DNA from: Bog-159 sp963843255
GTDB taxonomy: Bacteria > Acidobacteriota > Terriglobia > Bryobacterales > Bryobacteraceae
Assembly (NCBI GenBank): GCA_963843255.1
Contig: CAWJJQ010000009.1
Coordinates: 868,001 to 932,000, forward strand
Direction: 5' to 3'
Length of the DNA: 64,000 nt
A model generated the notes under the pieces. It searched no databases and had not been told where the DNA came from. It saw nothing but the letters and a program-made list of their open reading frames with translations. This document shows, in pieces, positions 7,828-17,072 of the stretch. Numbering within the stretch: the stretch's first letter is position 1; each line of letters opens with the position of its first letter. The position numbers were made by a program, and so were the translations under genes.

Positions 7828-9522
7828 ATGCGTAAATGGATCGGCCCGGCGCTGTTGCTGTGCTTGGCACTGCTGTTCTTTATCGCCAATCGCAGCGCCT
7901 ATCGGGGCTTTTTCCAGGGCGATGAGCTCGATAGCCTGGGCTGGGCGCCCCAGATTCCCGCCGCCGATTTCGCCAAAGATCTGGTGAATCCGGTCTACAA
8001 TGCCCACAACTTCCGGCCCGTGGGACACCTGTTCTTCCGGATCATGGGCCGCACTTTCGGCCTCGATTTCCGGAAGTACCTGCCGCCGCTGCACCTGCTG
8101 CATCTGCTGAACATCTGGCTGTTATGGCTGGTCCTGCGGAACCTGGGAGCGTCCCCGTACGCGGCCGGCGCGGGCGCACTGTTCTTCGCCTTTGAAATGG
8201 CGGTTTTCGACGTGTATTGGAAGCCCATGTACGCGTTCGATCTCTTTTGCGCGGCGTTCTGCCTGACGAGCATGCTGGCGTGGATCGAGCGGCGTTGGGT
8301 GCTTTCTTTCGCCGCCTTTTGGATGGCATACAAATCCAAAGAGCTGGCCGTCATGCTGCCGGCGGTGCTGGCCTGCTACGAATGGTGGTTCGGCAAGCGC
8401 CAGTGGAAGCCGCTTATCCCGTTTTTCGTGGTCTCCCTGTCGTTCGGGCTGCAGGGCATTGCGTTCAATCCGAACGAAAACAATGCGTATGCCTTCAGCT
8501 TTACTCCAGCAGCGCTGGGGTCGAGCGCGAAGTTCTACGCGGCGGCCCTGTTCGGGATCCCCTTTGCCGGTTTCGCGCTGTTGATCCTGCCGCTGGTCTG
8601 GCGGGATCGCCTGATGTGGTTGGGCATGGCAGCCGTGGTGCTGTTTTTCGTGCCGCTGGTCTTTCTACCGGGACGGCTGTTCAGCGCCTACTGGTACGTG
8701 CCGCTGATTGGTGTGGCCATGGCCTTGGCGTCTCTGGCGGAGGGCCGGTACGGTTTCGTGGCTGCCATATTTCTGGCGGCCTGGATTCCCTGGAACTATG
8801 CCACCCTCCGCGACTACCGGGTCCGCACTCTCGCCGAGGATGCCGGTGTGCGGGCCTACGTGACGCAGCTCCAAGCCGCGGCTCCCTCGTTCAAGGACGT
8901 GACTCTGTTCCTGTACCATGGCTTGCCGCCGTCGCTCGAGCCATGGGGCGCGACGGGTGCTCTCCGTTATCTGCTCCCCGGCCGGACCATAAAGATGATA
9001 TCGATCGGCGATCCGGCGGCGAAGGCCCTGCTGCAGTTTCCCTGGCTGGCGACTCTCACCTGGGTGGATCGGAGCCGGCACCTGTGGGTGGCGGTGCGCA
9101 CAGTAAATACCCTGGACACCACCTACATCACCATGAACGAGGTGACCCCGGTCTGGCAGTTGGGGGACGGCTGGTATGGTCCGGACGATACCTATCGGTG
9201 GACGGCGCCGCACGCCACTGCGCACCTGTACCGTGCGGCGCGAGCCTCGCAATTTGAGGTGGTCGTCTATGTGGCGCCTTCACAACTGGCCAAAACGATG
9301 GGGCACACGGATCTGACCGCCCGTCTGAATGGCGTGACGTTGGGAAGCGCCCGCTTATCGGAGCCGGGCATCCGCATTGTGCGGTGGCCGTTGCCGCCCG
9401 GTCCTCCGGGGACTGCGGAGGTCGAGTTTCCAGGCCGACCCGAGTTCCATGTGCGGGAGGGCGACGGACGCCCGCTGGGCGAGGCCATCATGTCGTTCGG
9501 TTTCCTGCCTTCAGGGCGCTGA
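7828..9522 (+). CDS. Multi-pass GT-C-like membrane protein
   Basis: 564 residues. An N-terminal membrane helix (about 5-20) is followed by an acidic first loop GDELD (residues 31-35), the position where GT-C glycosyltransferases (PMT/GT39, ArnT) carry their catalytic acid. About ten hydrophobic helices follow to residue 330. The C-terminal 200 residues are soluble and beta-rich, probably outside the inner membrane. Such enzymes move sugars from polyprenyl-phosphate donors to lipids or proteins; donor and acceptor cannot be read here. It is divergent from the kinase-like gene with about 90 bases between starts. It could also be a transport-like membrane protein of unknown role. Confidence 0.65.
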   Translation: MRKWIGPALLLCLALLFFIANRSAYRGFFQGDELDSLGWAPQIPAADFAKDLVNPVYNAHNFRPVGHLFFRIMGRTFGLDFRKYLPPLHLLHLLNIWLLWLVLRNLGASPYAAGAGALFFAFEMAVFDVYWKPMYAFDLFCAAFCLTSMLAWIERRWVLSFAAFWMAYKSKELAVMLPAVLACYEWWFGKRQWKPLIPFFVVSLSFGLQGIAFNPNENNAYAFSFTPAALGSSAKFYAAALFGIPFAGFALLILPLVWRDRLMWLGMAAVVLFFVPLVFLPGRLFSAYWYVPLIGVAMALASLAEGRYGFVAAIFLAAWIPWNYATLRDYRVRTLAEDAGVRAYVTQLQAAAPSFKDVTLFLYHGLPPSLEPWGATGALRYLLPGRTIKMISIGDPAAKALLQFPWLATLTWVDRSRHLWVAVRTVNTLDTTYITMNEVTPVWQLGDGWYGPDDTYRWTAPHATAHLYRAARASQFEVVVYVAPSQLAKTMGHTDLTARLNGVTLGSARLSEPGIRIVRWPLPPGPPGTAEVEFPGRPEFHVREGDGRPLGEAIMSFGFLPSGR

Positions 9523-9591
9523 CCACGCGCCGGGTGGCCGCCGGGTGCGTGTTACAATTTGGAGGAAATCATCTGCTTTAAGGAAATCCGC

Positions 9592-10989
9592 ATGGCACAA
9601 GACAACGATGTCACCCGCCGCGATTTTGTGAAGGCGGCCAGCGCCGTTTCCGCCGTCGCCGCCGCCCTGCCTGCCGCCGCACCCTTCATCCAGAAAGTAC
9701 ACGCGGCCAACGATCAGGTACAATACGGCTTTATCGGAACGGGTAGCCGCGGCACGTACCTGCTGAAGCATCTCCACGAGACCGATGCCGGGCGCTGCGT
9801 GGCGGTCTGCGATAACTGGGACGTCAACCTCGCCAAGGGCGTGGCCACCGCCGGCAACAATCCCGCCACTTACAAAGACTACCGCGAGCTGCTGGCGCGC
9901 AAAGACATCGACGCGGTGTTGATCGCCGTCCCGCTTTACGAGCATTTCCCTATCACCAAAGACAGCCTGCAGGCCGGCAAGCATGTGTTCTGCGAGAAGA
10001 GCCTGGTACACAAGTCGGAAGAAGTGCATGCTCTGCGCGCGCTGGTGGCCGACCATCCCAAGCAGGTGCTGCAAGTCGGATTGCAGCGGCGCTACAGCCA
10101 GTTCTACCAGACCGCCAAGCAGATGATCGACCAGGGCGTGCTCGGCAACGTGACGCACATCCGCGGCCAGTGGCATCGCAACTCGGACCAGCGGCGCCCT
10201 GTGCCGGACCCCTCGCTCGAACGCAAGATCAACTGGCGCATGTACAGGGAATATGCCGGCGGCAACACCGCGGAACTGGCCTCGCACCAGATCGACGTGG
10301 CGGACTGGATGTTCGGTTCGCCGCCCGAATACGTCATCGGCGTGGGCGGGATCGACACATTCAAAGACGGCCGCGACGTCTACGACAACATTCAGTTGAT
10401 CTACGTTTACCCCAATGGCCGGAAGCTGATCTACACATCCATCAGCACCAGCTCACATCTGGACCTGCTGCAAGCCCAGCGCCAGGAGTTTGGAGAGGTG
10501 ATCATGGGGACCGCGGGCGCCATCGAGATCACTATCGGCGACGACAACCATCCGGCGACGGCCCTCTGGTATCGCGAACCCAAGCCCGTGGCCGCCGCGG
10601 AAGTGAAGAAATCCACCGACAAGAAGGAAGCCTTCAAGGCCGGCGCCACCATGACGACGGCCGCAGCGTCGCAGGGAATTCCGCTGCTGCTGCCGAAGGA
10701 TTCTCAAGCGGCCAGCGATTCTTTCCTGACGCGAGAGTCCAAGTTCGCGCGGCGCTGGCTATACAGCAAAGGCATCATGACGCCGGAGGAAGATCGCAAC
10801 CCGGTGACGGTGGAACTGGAAGATTTCTTCCTGTGCTGCAAAGATCCGGCCAACCACAAGCCGAAGTCGAATCTGGAAATCGGGCTGAACGATTCCACTG
10901 CGGTGATCCTGTCCAACCTGGCGATGGACGAACACCGCCGCGTGGATTTCAGTGAGATTCAGACGATGGGCCTGCCGAAGAAGGCGTGA
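9592..10989 (+). CDS. Tat-exported Gfo/Idh/MocA-family oxidoreductase
   Basis: 465 residues. ATG 9592 is preferred to an upstream TTG because it follows AAGGAAAT and begins the Tat signal (TRRDFVKAAS, then a hydrophobic stretch ending VHA). The N-terminal Rossmann fold contains GFIGTGSRGTYL, DNWD, and the family motif FCEKSLVHKSEE, equivalent to the conserved EKP motif. The C-terminal domain contains GGNTAELASHQIDVADW. Members of this secreted subgroup bind NAD(P) and act on sugars or sugar derivatives; the substrate is unknown. The last 41 bases overlap the convergent CYTH gene. Confidence 0.9.
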   Translation: MAQDNDVTRRDFVKAASAVSAVAAALPAAAPFIQKVHAANDQVQYGFIGTGSRGTYLLKHLHETDAGRCVAVCDNWDVNLAKGVATAGNNPATYKDYRELLARKDIDAVLIAVPLYEHFPITKDSLQAGKHVFCEKSLVHKSEEVHALRALVADHPKQVLQVGLQRRYSQFYQTAKQMIDQGVLGNVTHIRGQWHRNSDQRRPVPDPSLERKINWRMYREYAGGNTAELASHQIDVADWMFGSPPEYVIGVGGIDTFKDGRDVYDNIQLIYVYPNGRKLIYTSISTSSHLDLLQAQRQEFGEVIMGTAGAIEITIGDDNHPATALWYREPKPVAAAEVKKSTDKKEAFKAGATMTTAAASQGIPLLLPKDSQAASDSFLTRESKFARRWLYSKGIMTPEEDRNPVTVELEDFFLCCKDPANHKPKSNLEIGLNDSTAVILSNLAMDEHRRVDFSEIQTMGLPKKA

Positions 10990-11557
10990 GCGCGGCCGCG
11001 AACGTCATATCCCCCGGCTGCAGCCCGCGTTGCCGGCAATAGTCCGCGTAAAGCCCGTAGTAGCTGGCGGTGATGTAGGCGGATTCCGGGAAGCCCAGCC
11101 GGCGCGCGTTACGGTCGATCCACCGCGGTGAGCCTTCCAACTCCATGTACACTCCAATCGGCGTTTCATCCAGCGTGGCAACGCCCGCCTCGCCGGCCCT
11201 CCGGTATTCCGTGCGAAATTTCTCGTAGCGCAGGCCGGGCATGAAGCCGAGTCGCGTCAGGATATCGGCCAGCCAGCGCGGATCGGAGACCTCTACCTCC
11301 AGCTCTTCTCGATCTTTATATTTACCCGCGTCTTCTGGACCCTTATAGGTCAGGATGCCGCCGTGACCGGCCTGCCGCACTCTCAGCAGCCGCCCCGAAA
11401 ATCGCAGTTGTCCGTTGGCGGTGTCGAAGAGCGTATTCGCCTCGAAGACACGGCGTTTCGAGACGCGAAAACCTCCCGCCCGCAGCACGCGGCGTCCGGC
11501 TGCGGCGTCCGTCAGCGCCAGCTTGACCTCGATCTCGCGCGATCCCTGGCCGGCTAT
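10949..11557 (-). CDS. CYTH-domain protein (class IV adenylate cyclase CyaB-like), possible ATA start
   Basis: About 202 residues. The frame shows the CYTH hallmark EIEVK near the start, then RLLRVRQ, TYKGP, REELEVEV, KFRTEY, LDETPIGVYMELEG and a final SYYGLY motif. CYTH enzymes use triphosphates; CyaB members make cAMP or hydrolyse thiamine triphosphate or polyphosphate, and which applies cannot be decided. No ATG, GTG or TTG lies near the conserved N-terminus. The best start is ATA at 11557, five bases after GGAGG and overlapping the TAG of the upstream methyltransferase. A misread base is an alternative. It is the last gene of the minus-strand operon with queF. Confidence 0.7.
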   Translation of the reverse strand: MAGQGSREIEVKLALTDAAAGRRVLRAGGFRVSKRRVFEANTLFDTANGQLRFSGRLLRVRQAGHGGILTYKGPEDAGKYKDREELEVEVSDPRWLADILTRLGFMPGLRYEKFRTEYRRAGEAGVATLDETPIGVYMELEGSPRWIDRNARRLGFPESAYITASYYGLYADYCRQRGLQPGDMTFAAALTPSSAGPSSESH

Positions 11558-12907
11558 AACTTCCTCCCGATGATGGCGTAATCCAGGCCGCCAAAGAATG
11601 CCTCGCGAAAATCCGCCGGCAACCCCGCCAGGGCCGGCATCGATTCCACCGCCGGCGAGCGCCGGTGCACTTCGATCAGGCCCAGGCCAAACTCTTCCAT
11701 GTAGAACGCCAACAGGGCGTGGGGAATGGGACGAGTGTGGGTTGGATCGAGGTAAAAGTGGGTGGCGAAGATGGCCAGGCACTCGGGATTGGGTGTCTCG
11801 ATCGCCAGTACGCCTTCGCGCCGCAGACGCGACGATGCCAGCCGGATCATTTCCGGCAGGCGCTCAGGCGGCAGATGCTCCACCACTTGCGCGCTGAAAA
11901 TGCCATCGAGAGACGCTTCCGGCAGCTCCGCCAGATAACGATAGAGATCCGCGTTCTCCGCCTGCAGCCCTTTGTGCAGGCACAAGTCCACCGATTCCTG
12001 CCCCAGGTCAATGCCGCGAGCGGGGACGCCGGCTTCGCGCATCAATTCCAGAAATTCGCCGCGCCCGCAACCGATATCCAGCACCTCTTGCCGCCCCTGA
12101 AAGTACGGCAGGTAGAATCGCTGGCCGCTCCTGACATACTCCTCTGAGCCGCGAAAGCGCTCCGCAAACCTGCCGTAGTCGAAACCGAGAGGCAGCGACC
12201 GGCGATTCTGGGGGGGCGGGCGCGCCAGCGGAGACGGCGGGTCCGGCCACCGCCGCGCGCTGCCGGATCACCTTCAGCTCCGCGTGAATGAGACGCTCGT
12301 ATTCCAGGCGGATCCGCTCCAGATCCGCCCACAGGCGCTTTTGAATGTCCAAGCCGCTGCGCTCGAGAGCGGTCGTAAAATCGGCGTGCTGCATTTTGAC
12401 CTGGTCGCGGAAAAAGCTCTCGGTTTGTCCCGCGCGGTGCTGGAACGCCCCATTCAATTCCGCCAGGCCGTGCAGCAGCCTGGTCTCGTTGACCACCAGC
12501 TTGTGTTCCCACTCCCGGTGCCAGTCCACCCAATGGGAGCGGATGTCGTTCAGCTCCTGCTGCCCTTCACCGAATCCGGCCAAAATCCGGCGGGTGTCTT
12601 CCAGGGCTTCGAGAGTGGCTTCGACGCAGACCATTACGTTGCGGTTGAACTCGACCTGTTCGCGCACGTGCCAGTCGAGCGCGCGCGCGATGGTCTTTTT
12701 CGCCTGCTGCACAATCCAGTTGAGTGGGCCGCCGGCGCGCGGGTTCACCGTTCCGATAGCAGCTACTTTGGCCTCCGCGGCATCCCGCGCGTGCAGCAGC
12801 GGCATCAGGTCAGGCAGCGGAACCGGCGATCCCGAGGCCTCCGGATGACGCGCGCGCACGCGGTCCCGCACCTCCTGCAGGATAGCCGTCAACTCATCGG
12901 TTTCCAC
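11554..12907 (-). CDS. Coiled-coil SAM-dependent methyltransferase, one frameshift at a C7 tract
   Basis: As written the gene is split. The first part, from GTG 12907 (good GGAG before it), is about 230 residues rich in heptad-like Leu/Glu/Arg, including a long helical region around LVVNETRLLHGLAELNGA. The second part continues in another frame as FAERFRGSEEYVRSG, then VLDIGCGRGEF (motif I), IFSAQVVEHLPPE and IETPNPECL, a class I methyltransferase similar to those acting on polysaccharide ends. Removing one C from the seven-C run (plus-strand G 12210-12216) joins the frames cleanly into about 450 residues. The start overlaps the end of queF by 14 bases. Target unknown. Sequencing error, phase variation and recent mutation are all possible. 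Confidence 0.75.
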
Positions 12908-13289
12908 GTTTGCTCCAGGTGGCGGTGATCTTCGATTGCAGGCCGCCGCGCGGTGTAAATTCACCGGTCACCGTGGCGCTCACCGGCTTTACGGCAGCCA
13001 CCACATCGCGTAGAAACCGGTTCACCACGTTTTCGTAGAAAATGCCCAGGTTGCGATAGGCCAGCAGATACATCTTGAGCGATTTCAATTCCAGGCACTT
13101 CTTATCCGGCACGTAGCGCAGGGTCAGTTTGCCGAAATCCGGCAGGCCTGTCTTAGGACAAACGGATGTGAATTCCGGAATCACGATTTCGATCTCGTAG
13201 CCTGGAAACTGGTTGGGCCAGGTTTCGATTTCGGGCAGCACGGCGTCGATACCGGCGGCCGCATGCTCATCGGTGTAGGCGCGTTTCAT
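12894..13289 (-). CDS. queF: NADPH-dependent 7-cyano-7-deazaguanine reductase
   Basis: 131 residues, the short single-domain QueF type. The active-site Cys is in TSVCPKTG (Cys44) with Asp51 following in LPDFG, and the QueF NADPH-binding motif is ELKSLKMY (67-74). The enzyme reduces preQ0 to preQ1 in the cytoplasm, a step in queuosine tRNA modification. Its ATG overlaps the stop of the TIGR00300 gene by 4 bases (ATGA). The other queuosine genes (queC, queD, queE, tgt) are not in the window. Confidence 0.96.
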   Translation of the reverse strand: MKRAYTDEHAAAGIDAVLPEIETWPNQFPGYEIEIVIPEFTSVCPKTGLPDFGKLTLRYVPDKKCLELKSLKMYLLAYRNLGIFYENVVNRFLRDVVAAVKPVSATVTGEFTPRGGLQSKITATWSKRGNR

Positions 13290-14527
13290 GCTTCCGTCGC
13301 CACCGGCTGGCCGGCGGGCTGCCCTACAGCCTTCGCCAGAAGATCGAGAAACATGCCGACGTCGGCCACCACTCCCACTGCCTGCCCCGTGCCCCGGTCA
13401 CTGACCTTGGTGGCCACCGCGGGATTGATATCCACGCACACAATCTTGACCCAGCTGGGCAGCATGTTGCCGGTGGCGATGGAGTGTAGCATCGATCCCA
13501 GGCACAGCACCAGCCCGGCGCCTTTCAAATGCTCTGCGTAGGCATCCTGCGCCGCGTTCATATCGGTGATGGTGTCGGGCAGCGGACCGTCGTCACGCAG
13601 GCTGCCCGCCAGCACGAAGGGCACGTCCGCGCGCACGCATTCATAAAGGATGCCGGACTGCAGACGCCCGGCCGCGACCGCCTGGCATACGCCGCCCGCA
13701 TGATAGATGGCGTTGATGGCGCGCATGTGATTGCGATGGCCGTGTTCTTCCTGCCGCCCGTCGGCCAGGCGCACGCCCAGCGAAGTGCCGAACAGCGCGG
13801 CTTCCGCATCGTGCACGCCCAGCGCATTGCCGCTGAGCAGCGCGTGTACGAAACCGCCGCGGATCAGAGCCGCCAACCCGTGTACGCCTCCGGTATGGAC
13901 CACCACCGGACCGGCCACCACGATCACCTTCAACTTCTGTTCAAGCGCATGCCGGATCAGCGCCGCGGTCTGGCGGACAGCCGTCTCCACCTGGCGCTCC
14001 GATGAAATCCCGTTCGACATGAAGGCGAAGGCCAGCCGGTCGCGCTCCTTCGATTCCGGCGCGACGCGAATGCCGCGCATCCCCACCAGGACGGAGTCGC
14101 CCATCCGGATATCGCGCAAACGGCGGCAGTAGGCGCGGCCACCGGCGAGCACGATCAAGGCGTCCATGCGCTGGTTCTCCACCTCGATCCACTCCTGCTC
14201 GTATCGGACGAAGGTGCGATGGTTGGTCGTCGAGTAGAAATCCTCGGGCGCGCAGCAATTGCGCTCCACCACCCGCAGTGCGGCATCTCCCGAATCGACG
14301 GCCGAACAGCCGAGTTCCAGAAGGTCCTCGAGCAGATGCTTCATCAGCTCAGGGCTGGGCGCTTCCACTCTCAGGCGCAGGTACGAGGGCTCGCTGTTGG
14401 TGCGGCCAATGCGGAACTGTTCCACTTCGAAGCGGCCGTGATGTTCCACCACCTTGTCGAAGATGTTCTCCATCACATGGGAATCGATCAGGTGGCCTTC
14501 CGCTTCCACTACTTCCTGTAGGTGCAT
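13286..14527 (-). CDS. TIGR00300-family protein (LOR/SDH domain; ornithine cyclodeaminase-like)
   Basis: 413 residues. The N-terminus, EAEGHLIDSHVMENIFDKVVEHHG split by a short loop from EQFRIGRTNSEPSYLRL, is the LOR/SDH bifunctional-enzyme conserved region. The C-terminal half is a Rossmann-like domain containing VVAGPVVVHTGG, GGFVHALLSGNALGVHD and VCVDINPAVATK. Related proteins include the archaeal-type ornithine cyclodeaminase and the C-terminal half of cyanobacterial ArgZ/AgrE. Direct assignment to ornithine chemistry here is inference. It is the first gene of the operon with queF, the methyltransferase and the CYTH gene, all overlapping, so co-expression is likely. Confidence 0.75.
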   Translation of the reverse strand: MHLQEVVEAEGHLIDSHVMENIFDKVVEHHGRFEVEQFRIGRTNSEPSYLRLRVEAPSPELMKHLLEDLLELGCSAVDSGDAALRVVERNCCAPEDFYSTTNHRTFVRYEQEWIEVENQRMDALIVLAGGRAYCRRLRDIRMGDSVLVGMRGIRVAPESKERDRLAFAFMSNGISSERQVETAVRQTAALIRHALEQKLKVIVVAGPVVVHTGGVHGLAALIRGGFVHALLSGNALGVHDAEAALFGTSLGVRLADGRQEEHGHRNHMRAINAIYHAGGVCQAVAAGRLQSGILYECVRADVPFVLAGSLRDDGPLPDTITDMNAAQDAYAEHLKGAGLVLCLGSMLHSIATGNMLPSWVKIVCVDINPAVATKVSDRGTGQAVGVVADVGMFLDLLAKAVGQPAGQPVATEA

Positions 14528-14579
14528 AAAAGATTTATTGTAGACTGTGGGCTGCGTGCTCCGCTGCCCGGAGGGTTCT

Positions 14580-15296
14580 ATGAAATGGCCGTACTTGTGT
14601 CTTTCGGCATTGATTTGCGTTGCGCCAGCGCTGGCGCAGATGAACGTCGACCAGATTCTGGAGGCCTACGCGCGCGCGCTGGGCGGCCAGGCGGCCTGCG
14701 AAAAGGTCGCCGCCAGAACCATGAAGGGCACCGTGGAGATTCCGGATGACAATGTAACCGGAACAGCGCAGGTGTGGGCCAAAGCGCCGGGTAGCTACCG
14801 GTTGACCATGGACATTCCAGGCTACGGAATCGTCGAGACCGTGCTAAACGGCGAGGCCGGCTGGGAAAAGAATCCGGATTCGGGCACGCATGCCATGAGC
14901 AAGACCGACCTCGCCATCTCCCAGCGTGATCACCTCTTTTATCGCGAGGTCCGCCTGAAGGAGATGTTCCCGAAAATGGAGGTCACCCAGGCCGATAAGA
15001 TCGACGGCCGCGCGGTGTATGCGATCGAAGCCACGCCCGCCAGCGGACCAGCCGAAAAACTCTATTTCGACGCTGAGACCGGGCTGCTGGTGAAGCGCGA
15101 CTACGAGCGGGTGACACTCGAGGATGGCATCGTGCAATACGAAGTGTTCTTTAAGGATTATCGCGACGTGGATGGCTTGAAGGTGCCCGCGATCATCGAA
15201 CAGCGCTCGCCCGATAACACCATGATCTTCAAATTCTCCGAAATCAAGAACAATCCACCCATCGAGGACGCGGCCTTCGCCAAGCCTGAGAAATAG
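14580..15296 (+). CDS. Exported LolA-like (outer-membrane lipoprotein-sorting-like) protein
   Basis: 238 residues from ATG 14580, which follows CGGAGG; an upstream ATG in frame lacks a signal peptide. The first 20 residues form a Sec signal (MKWPYLCLSALICVAPALAQ). The body has the half-barrel pattern of LolA/LppX-like proteins: ILEAYARALGG, MKGTVEIPDD, GYGIVETVLNG, LYFDAETGLLVKRDYE, and FKDYRDVDGLKVP. Such periplasmic proteins bind lipidated or hydrophobic ligands. Many acidobacterial paralogs exist with no known partner, so the role is open. It may be cotranscribed with the thioesterase 5 bases downstream. Confidence 0.75.
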   Translation: MKWPYLCLSALICVAPALAQMNVDQILEAYARALGGQAACEKVAARTMKGTVEIPDDNVTGTAQVWAKAPGSYRLTMDIPGYGIVETVLNGEAGWEKNPDSGTHAMSKTDLAISQRDHLFYREVRLKEMFPKMEVTQADKIDGRAVYAIEATPASGPAEKLYFDAETGLLVKRDYERVTLEDGIVQYEVFFKDYRDVDGLKVPAIIEQRSPDNTMIFKFSEIKNNPPIEDAAFAKPEK

Positions 15297-15301
15297 GATC
15301 C

Positions 15302-15706
15302 ATGACCCCTTTCACGCACCGCGTGCGCGTCGCGTTCGTGGACACTGACGCCTCCGGACGCATCCACTTCACCGCTATGTTCCGCTATTTCGAGGCCGCG
15401 GAACTGGAGTTCCTACGGTCGCTGGGCTTTTGCTATCGCGATGCACCGGACATCGGCTTCCCACGGGTGAAGGTGGAATGCGAGTACCGGGCGGCCATCG
15501 GCTTCGACGACGAGCTGGATATCACCGTCAAGGTGAAGAGGGTCGGCACCTCCTCGTACACCCTGGCGTTTACTACCTGGAAGGGGGACGTGGCCTCCGC
15601 GAATGGGAGCATCGTGGTGGTGTGCGTGGGACGCCCCGGCCGTGCCCAGCCGCTACCCGATGTGCTGCGAACCGCTCTGCGCAACTCCATGGAAACCGGA
15701 GCTTGA
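15302..15706 (+). CDS. Hotdog-fold acyl-CoA thioesterase (4HBT/YbgC type)
   Basis: 134 residues, normal length for a single hotdog domain. The catalytic stretch is FVDTDASGRIHF (residues 12-23), with the Asp of the 4-hydroxybenzoyl-CoA thioesterase class, and the long central helix is FRYFEAAELEFLRSLG. The later strands VECEYRAAIGFDDEL and TSSYTLAF fit the family. It hydrolyses acyl-CoA or similar thioesters in the cytoplasm; chain preference is unknown. No link to the neighbouring MerR gene is evident. Confidence 0.88.
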   Translation: MTPFTHRVRVAFVDTDASGRIHFTAMFRYFEAAELEFLRSLGFCYRDAPDIGFPRVKVECEYRAAIGFDDELDITVKVKRVGTSSYTLAFTTWKGDVASANGSIVVVCVGRPGRAQPLPDVLRTALRNSMETGA

Positions 15707-15797
15707 TAGCGCTCCGGGCAGAGTTCCGGGGAGTACGGTGTGGGGTAACCCTACCGTGACAATCCAGGGCGCAGTGGGTTAGGATGACGAAAGGCTG

Positions 15798-16178
15798 ATG
15801 ACAGATCCGGCGGTACCCACGGATTCCCCAGAAATTCCGGATAAGCTGTACTTTCGCATCGGTGAGGTGGCTGGATTGCTAGCTGTTGAACCGTACGTGC
15901 TGCGTTATTGGGAGACAGAGTTTCCCAGCTTGGCACCGAAGAAGTCCGGGACGGGTCACCGTCTGTACCGGCGCAAGGATGTAGAGCTACTCCTCAAGAT
16001 CAAGCATCTGCTGTACGAGAAGCGATACACCATCGAGGGTGCTCGCCAGTGGTTGCAGACCGAGGCGAAGAATAATAAGGCAAAGATGCCCGAGCTGCAG
16101 CAGCGCGAGCTGTTCACCCCCGATCCGCTTGTGAACATTCGCACCGAACTTGCGTCTATCCTTCAGATTCTTAAATAG
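15798..16178 (+). CDS. MerR-family transcriptional regulator
   Basis: 126 residues. The N-terminal winged helix reads YFRIGEVAGLLAVEPYVLRYWE, then GHRLYRRKDVELLLKIKHLLYEKRYTIEGA, the classic MerR HTH and wing 2. The C-terminus is a short coiled coil with no Cys cluster, so a metal ligand is unlikely. This HTH-only type is common beside ihfA or pheT in other bacteria. Its TAG directly abuts the convergent parB TAA, leaving no bases between the two genes. Confidence 0.9.
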   Translation: MTDPAVPTDSPEIPDKLYFRIGEVAGLLAVEPYVLRYWETEFPSLAPKKSGTGHRLYRRKDVELLLKIKHLLYEKRYTIEGARQWLQTEAKNNKAKMPELQQRELFTPDPLVNIRTELASILQILK

Positions 16179-17072
16179 TTACTGCTGCTCTCCTACAATT
16201 GTAGAATAGATTCGGTCCAGGTCTTCCGGGGAGTAATAATCGATCTCGATACGGCCTTTCTGTTTTGCCCGCTCAACAATCCGCACCTTGGTGCCGAGCA
16301 CCCTTTCTAGCTGTTCGATGGCTGCTTTGACGTTTGGATCGGCTTTGACCTCATCTACCGCCTTAGGCTTGCGATCCTCCATCATACGCTGCGTCAGACG
16401 TTCAACCTGCCGCACCGACCAGCCTTGCGCTACCGATTTTTCGGCGACTTCCCGCTGCAGCTCCGGGGTCGGGAGCGTCAGGAGGCAGCGGGCGTGTCCG
16501 GCCGAGAGTCGTCTTTCGGCGATTAACTGTTGGAGGTCCGGCGGTAATTGCAAAAGGCGAACCAGGTTGGCGATGGTCGAGCGGTCCTTGCCCGTCCGCT
16601 GGCCGACCTCTTCATGACTTAATTGCAGTTCGCGGCTGAGGCGGTCAAAAGCCTGCGCGGCTTCGATAGGGTTGAGGTCCTCGCGCTGGATGTTCTCAAT
16701 GAGCGTGATTTCCAGCAGCCGGTCGTCCGGGATGTCCTGAACTACGACCGGCACCCGCTCTACCCCGGCGATTCTGGCCGCCCGCCAGCGGCGTTCTCCT
16801 GCGACCAACTGATACCGCTCGGCGTGCCTGCGTACCACCAGCGGCTGGATAATACCGTTCGCTTTGATCGATTGCGCGAGCTCTTCGATCCGCTCCTGGT
16901 GAAAGACCCGGCGCGGCTGCAGGGGGTTCGCTTCAATCTGGTCGATACCGAGCAGCGCTACCTCTTCGCCGGAGTGATGCGGCTCGGCCGGCTGTGCCGT
17001 GGGGCGAGTGGGCAGTAGTGCGGTGAGGCCCTTACCTAGCGCTCGTCGCTGATTGTCCACGTTTTTGCTCAT
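16179..17072 (-). CDS. parB: Chromosome-partitioning protein ParB
   Basis: 297 residues. The N-terminus (RRALGKGLTALLP) is the ParA-stimulating segment. The CTP-binding ParB/Srx domain contains NPLQPRRVF, GIIQPLVVR and AGERRWRAA. The HTH region contains LSHEEVGQRTGKDRSTIANLVRLL, and a C-terminal dimerisation region ends the protein. ParB loads at parS, spreads as a CTP-dependent clamp and recruits SMC near the origin. The gene overlaps parA by 41 bases. Two parS sites lie about 850-900 bases upstream of its start. Confidence 0.97.
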   Translation of the reverse strand: MSKNVDNQRRALGKGLTALLPTRPTAQPAEPHHSGEEVALLGIDQIEANPLQPRRVFHQERIEELAQSIKANGIIQPLVVRRHAERYQLVAGERRWRAARIAGVERVPVVVQDIPDDRLLEITLIENIQREDLNPIEAAQAFDRLSRELQLSHEEVGQRTGKDRSTIANLVRLLQLPPDLQQLIAERRLSAGHARCLLTLPTPELQREVAEKSVAQGWSVRQVERLTQRMMEDRKPKAVDEVKADPNVKAAIEQLERVLGTKVRIVERAKQKGRIEIDYYSPEDLDRIYSTIVGEQQ

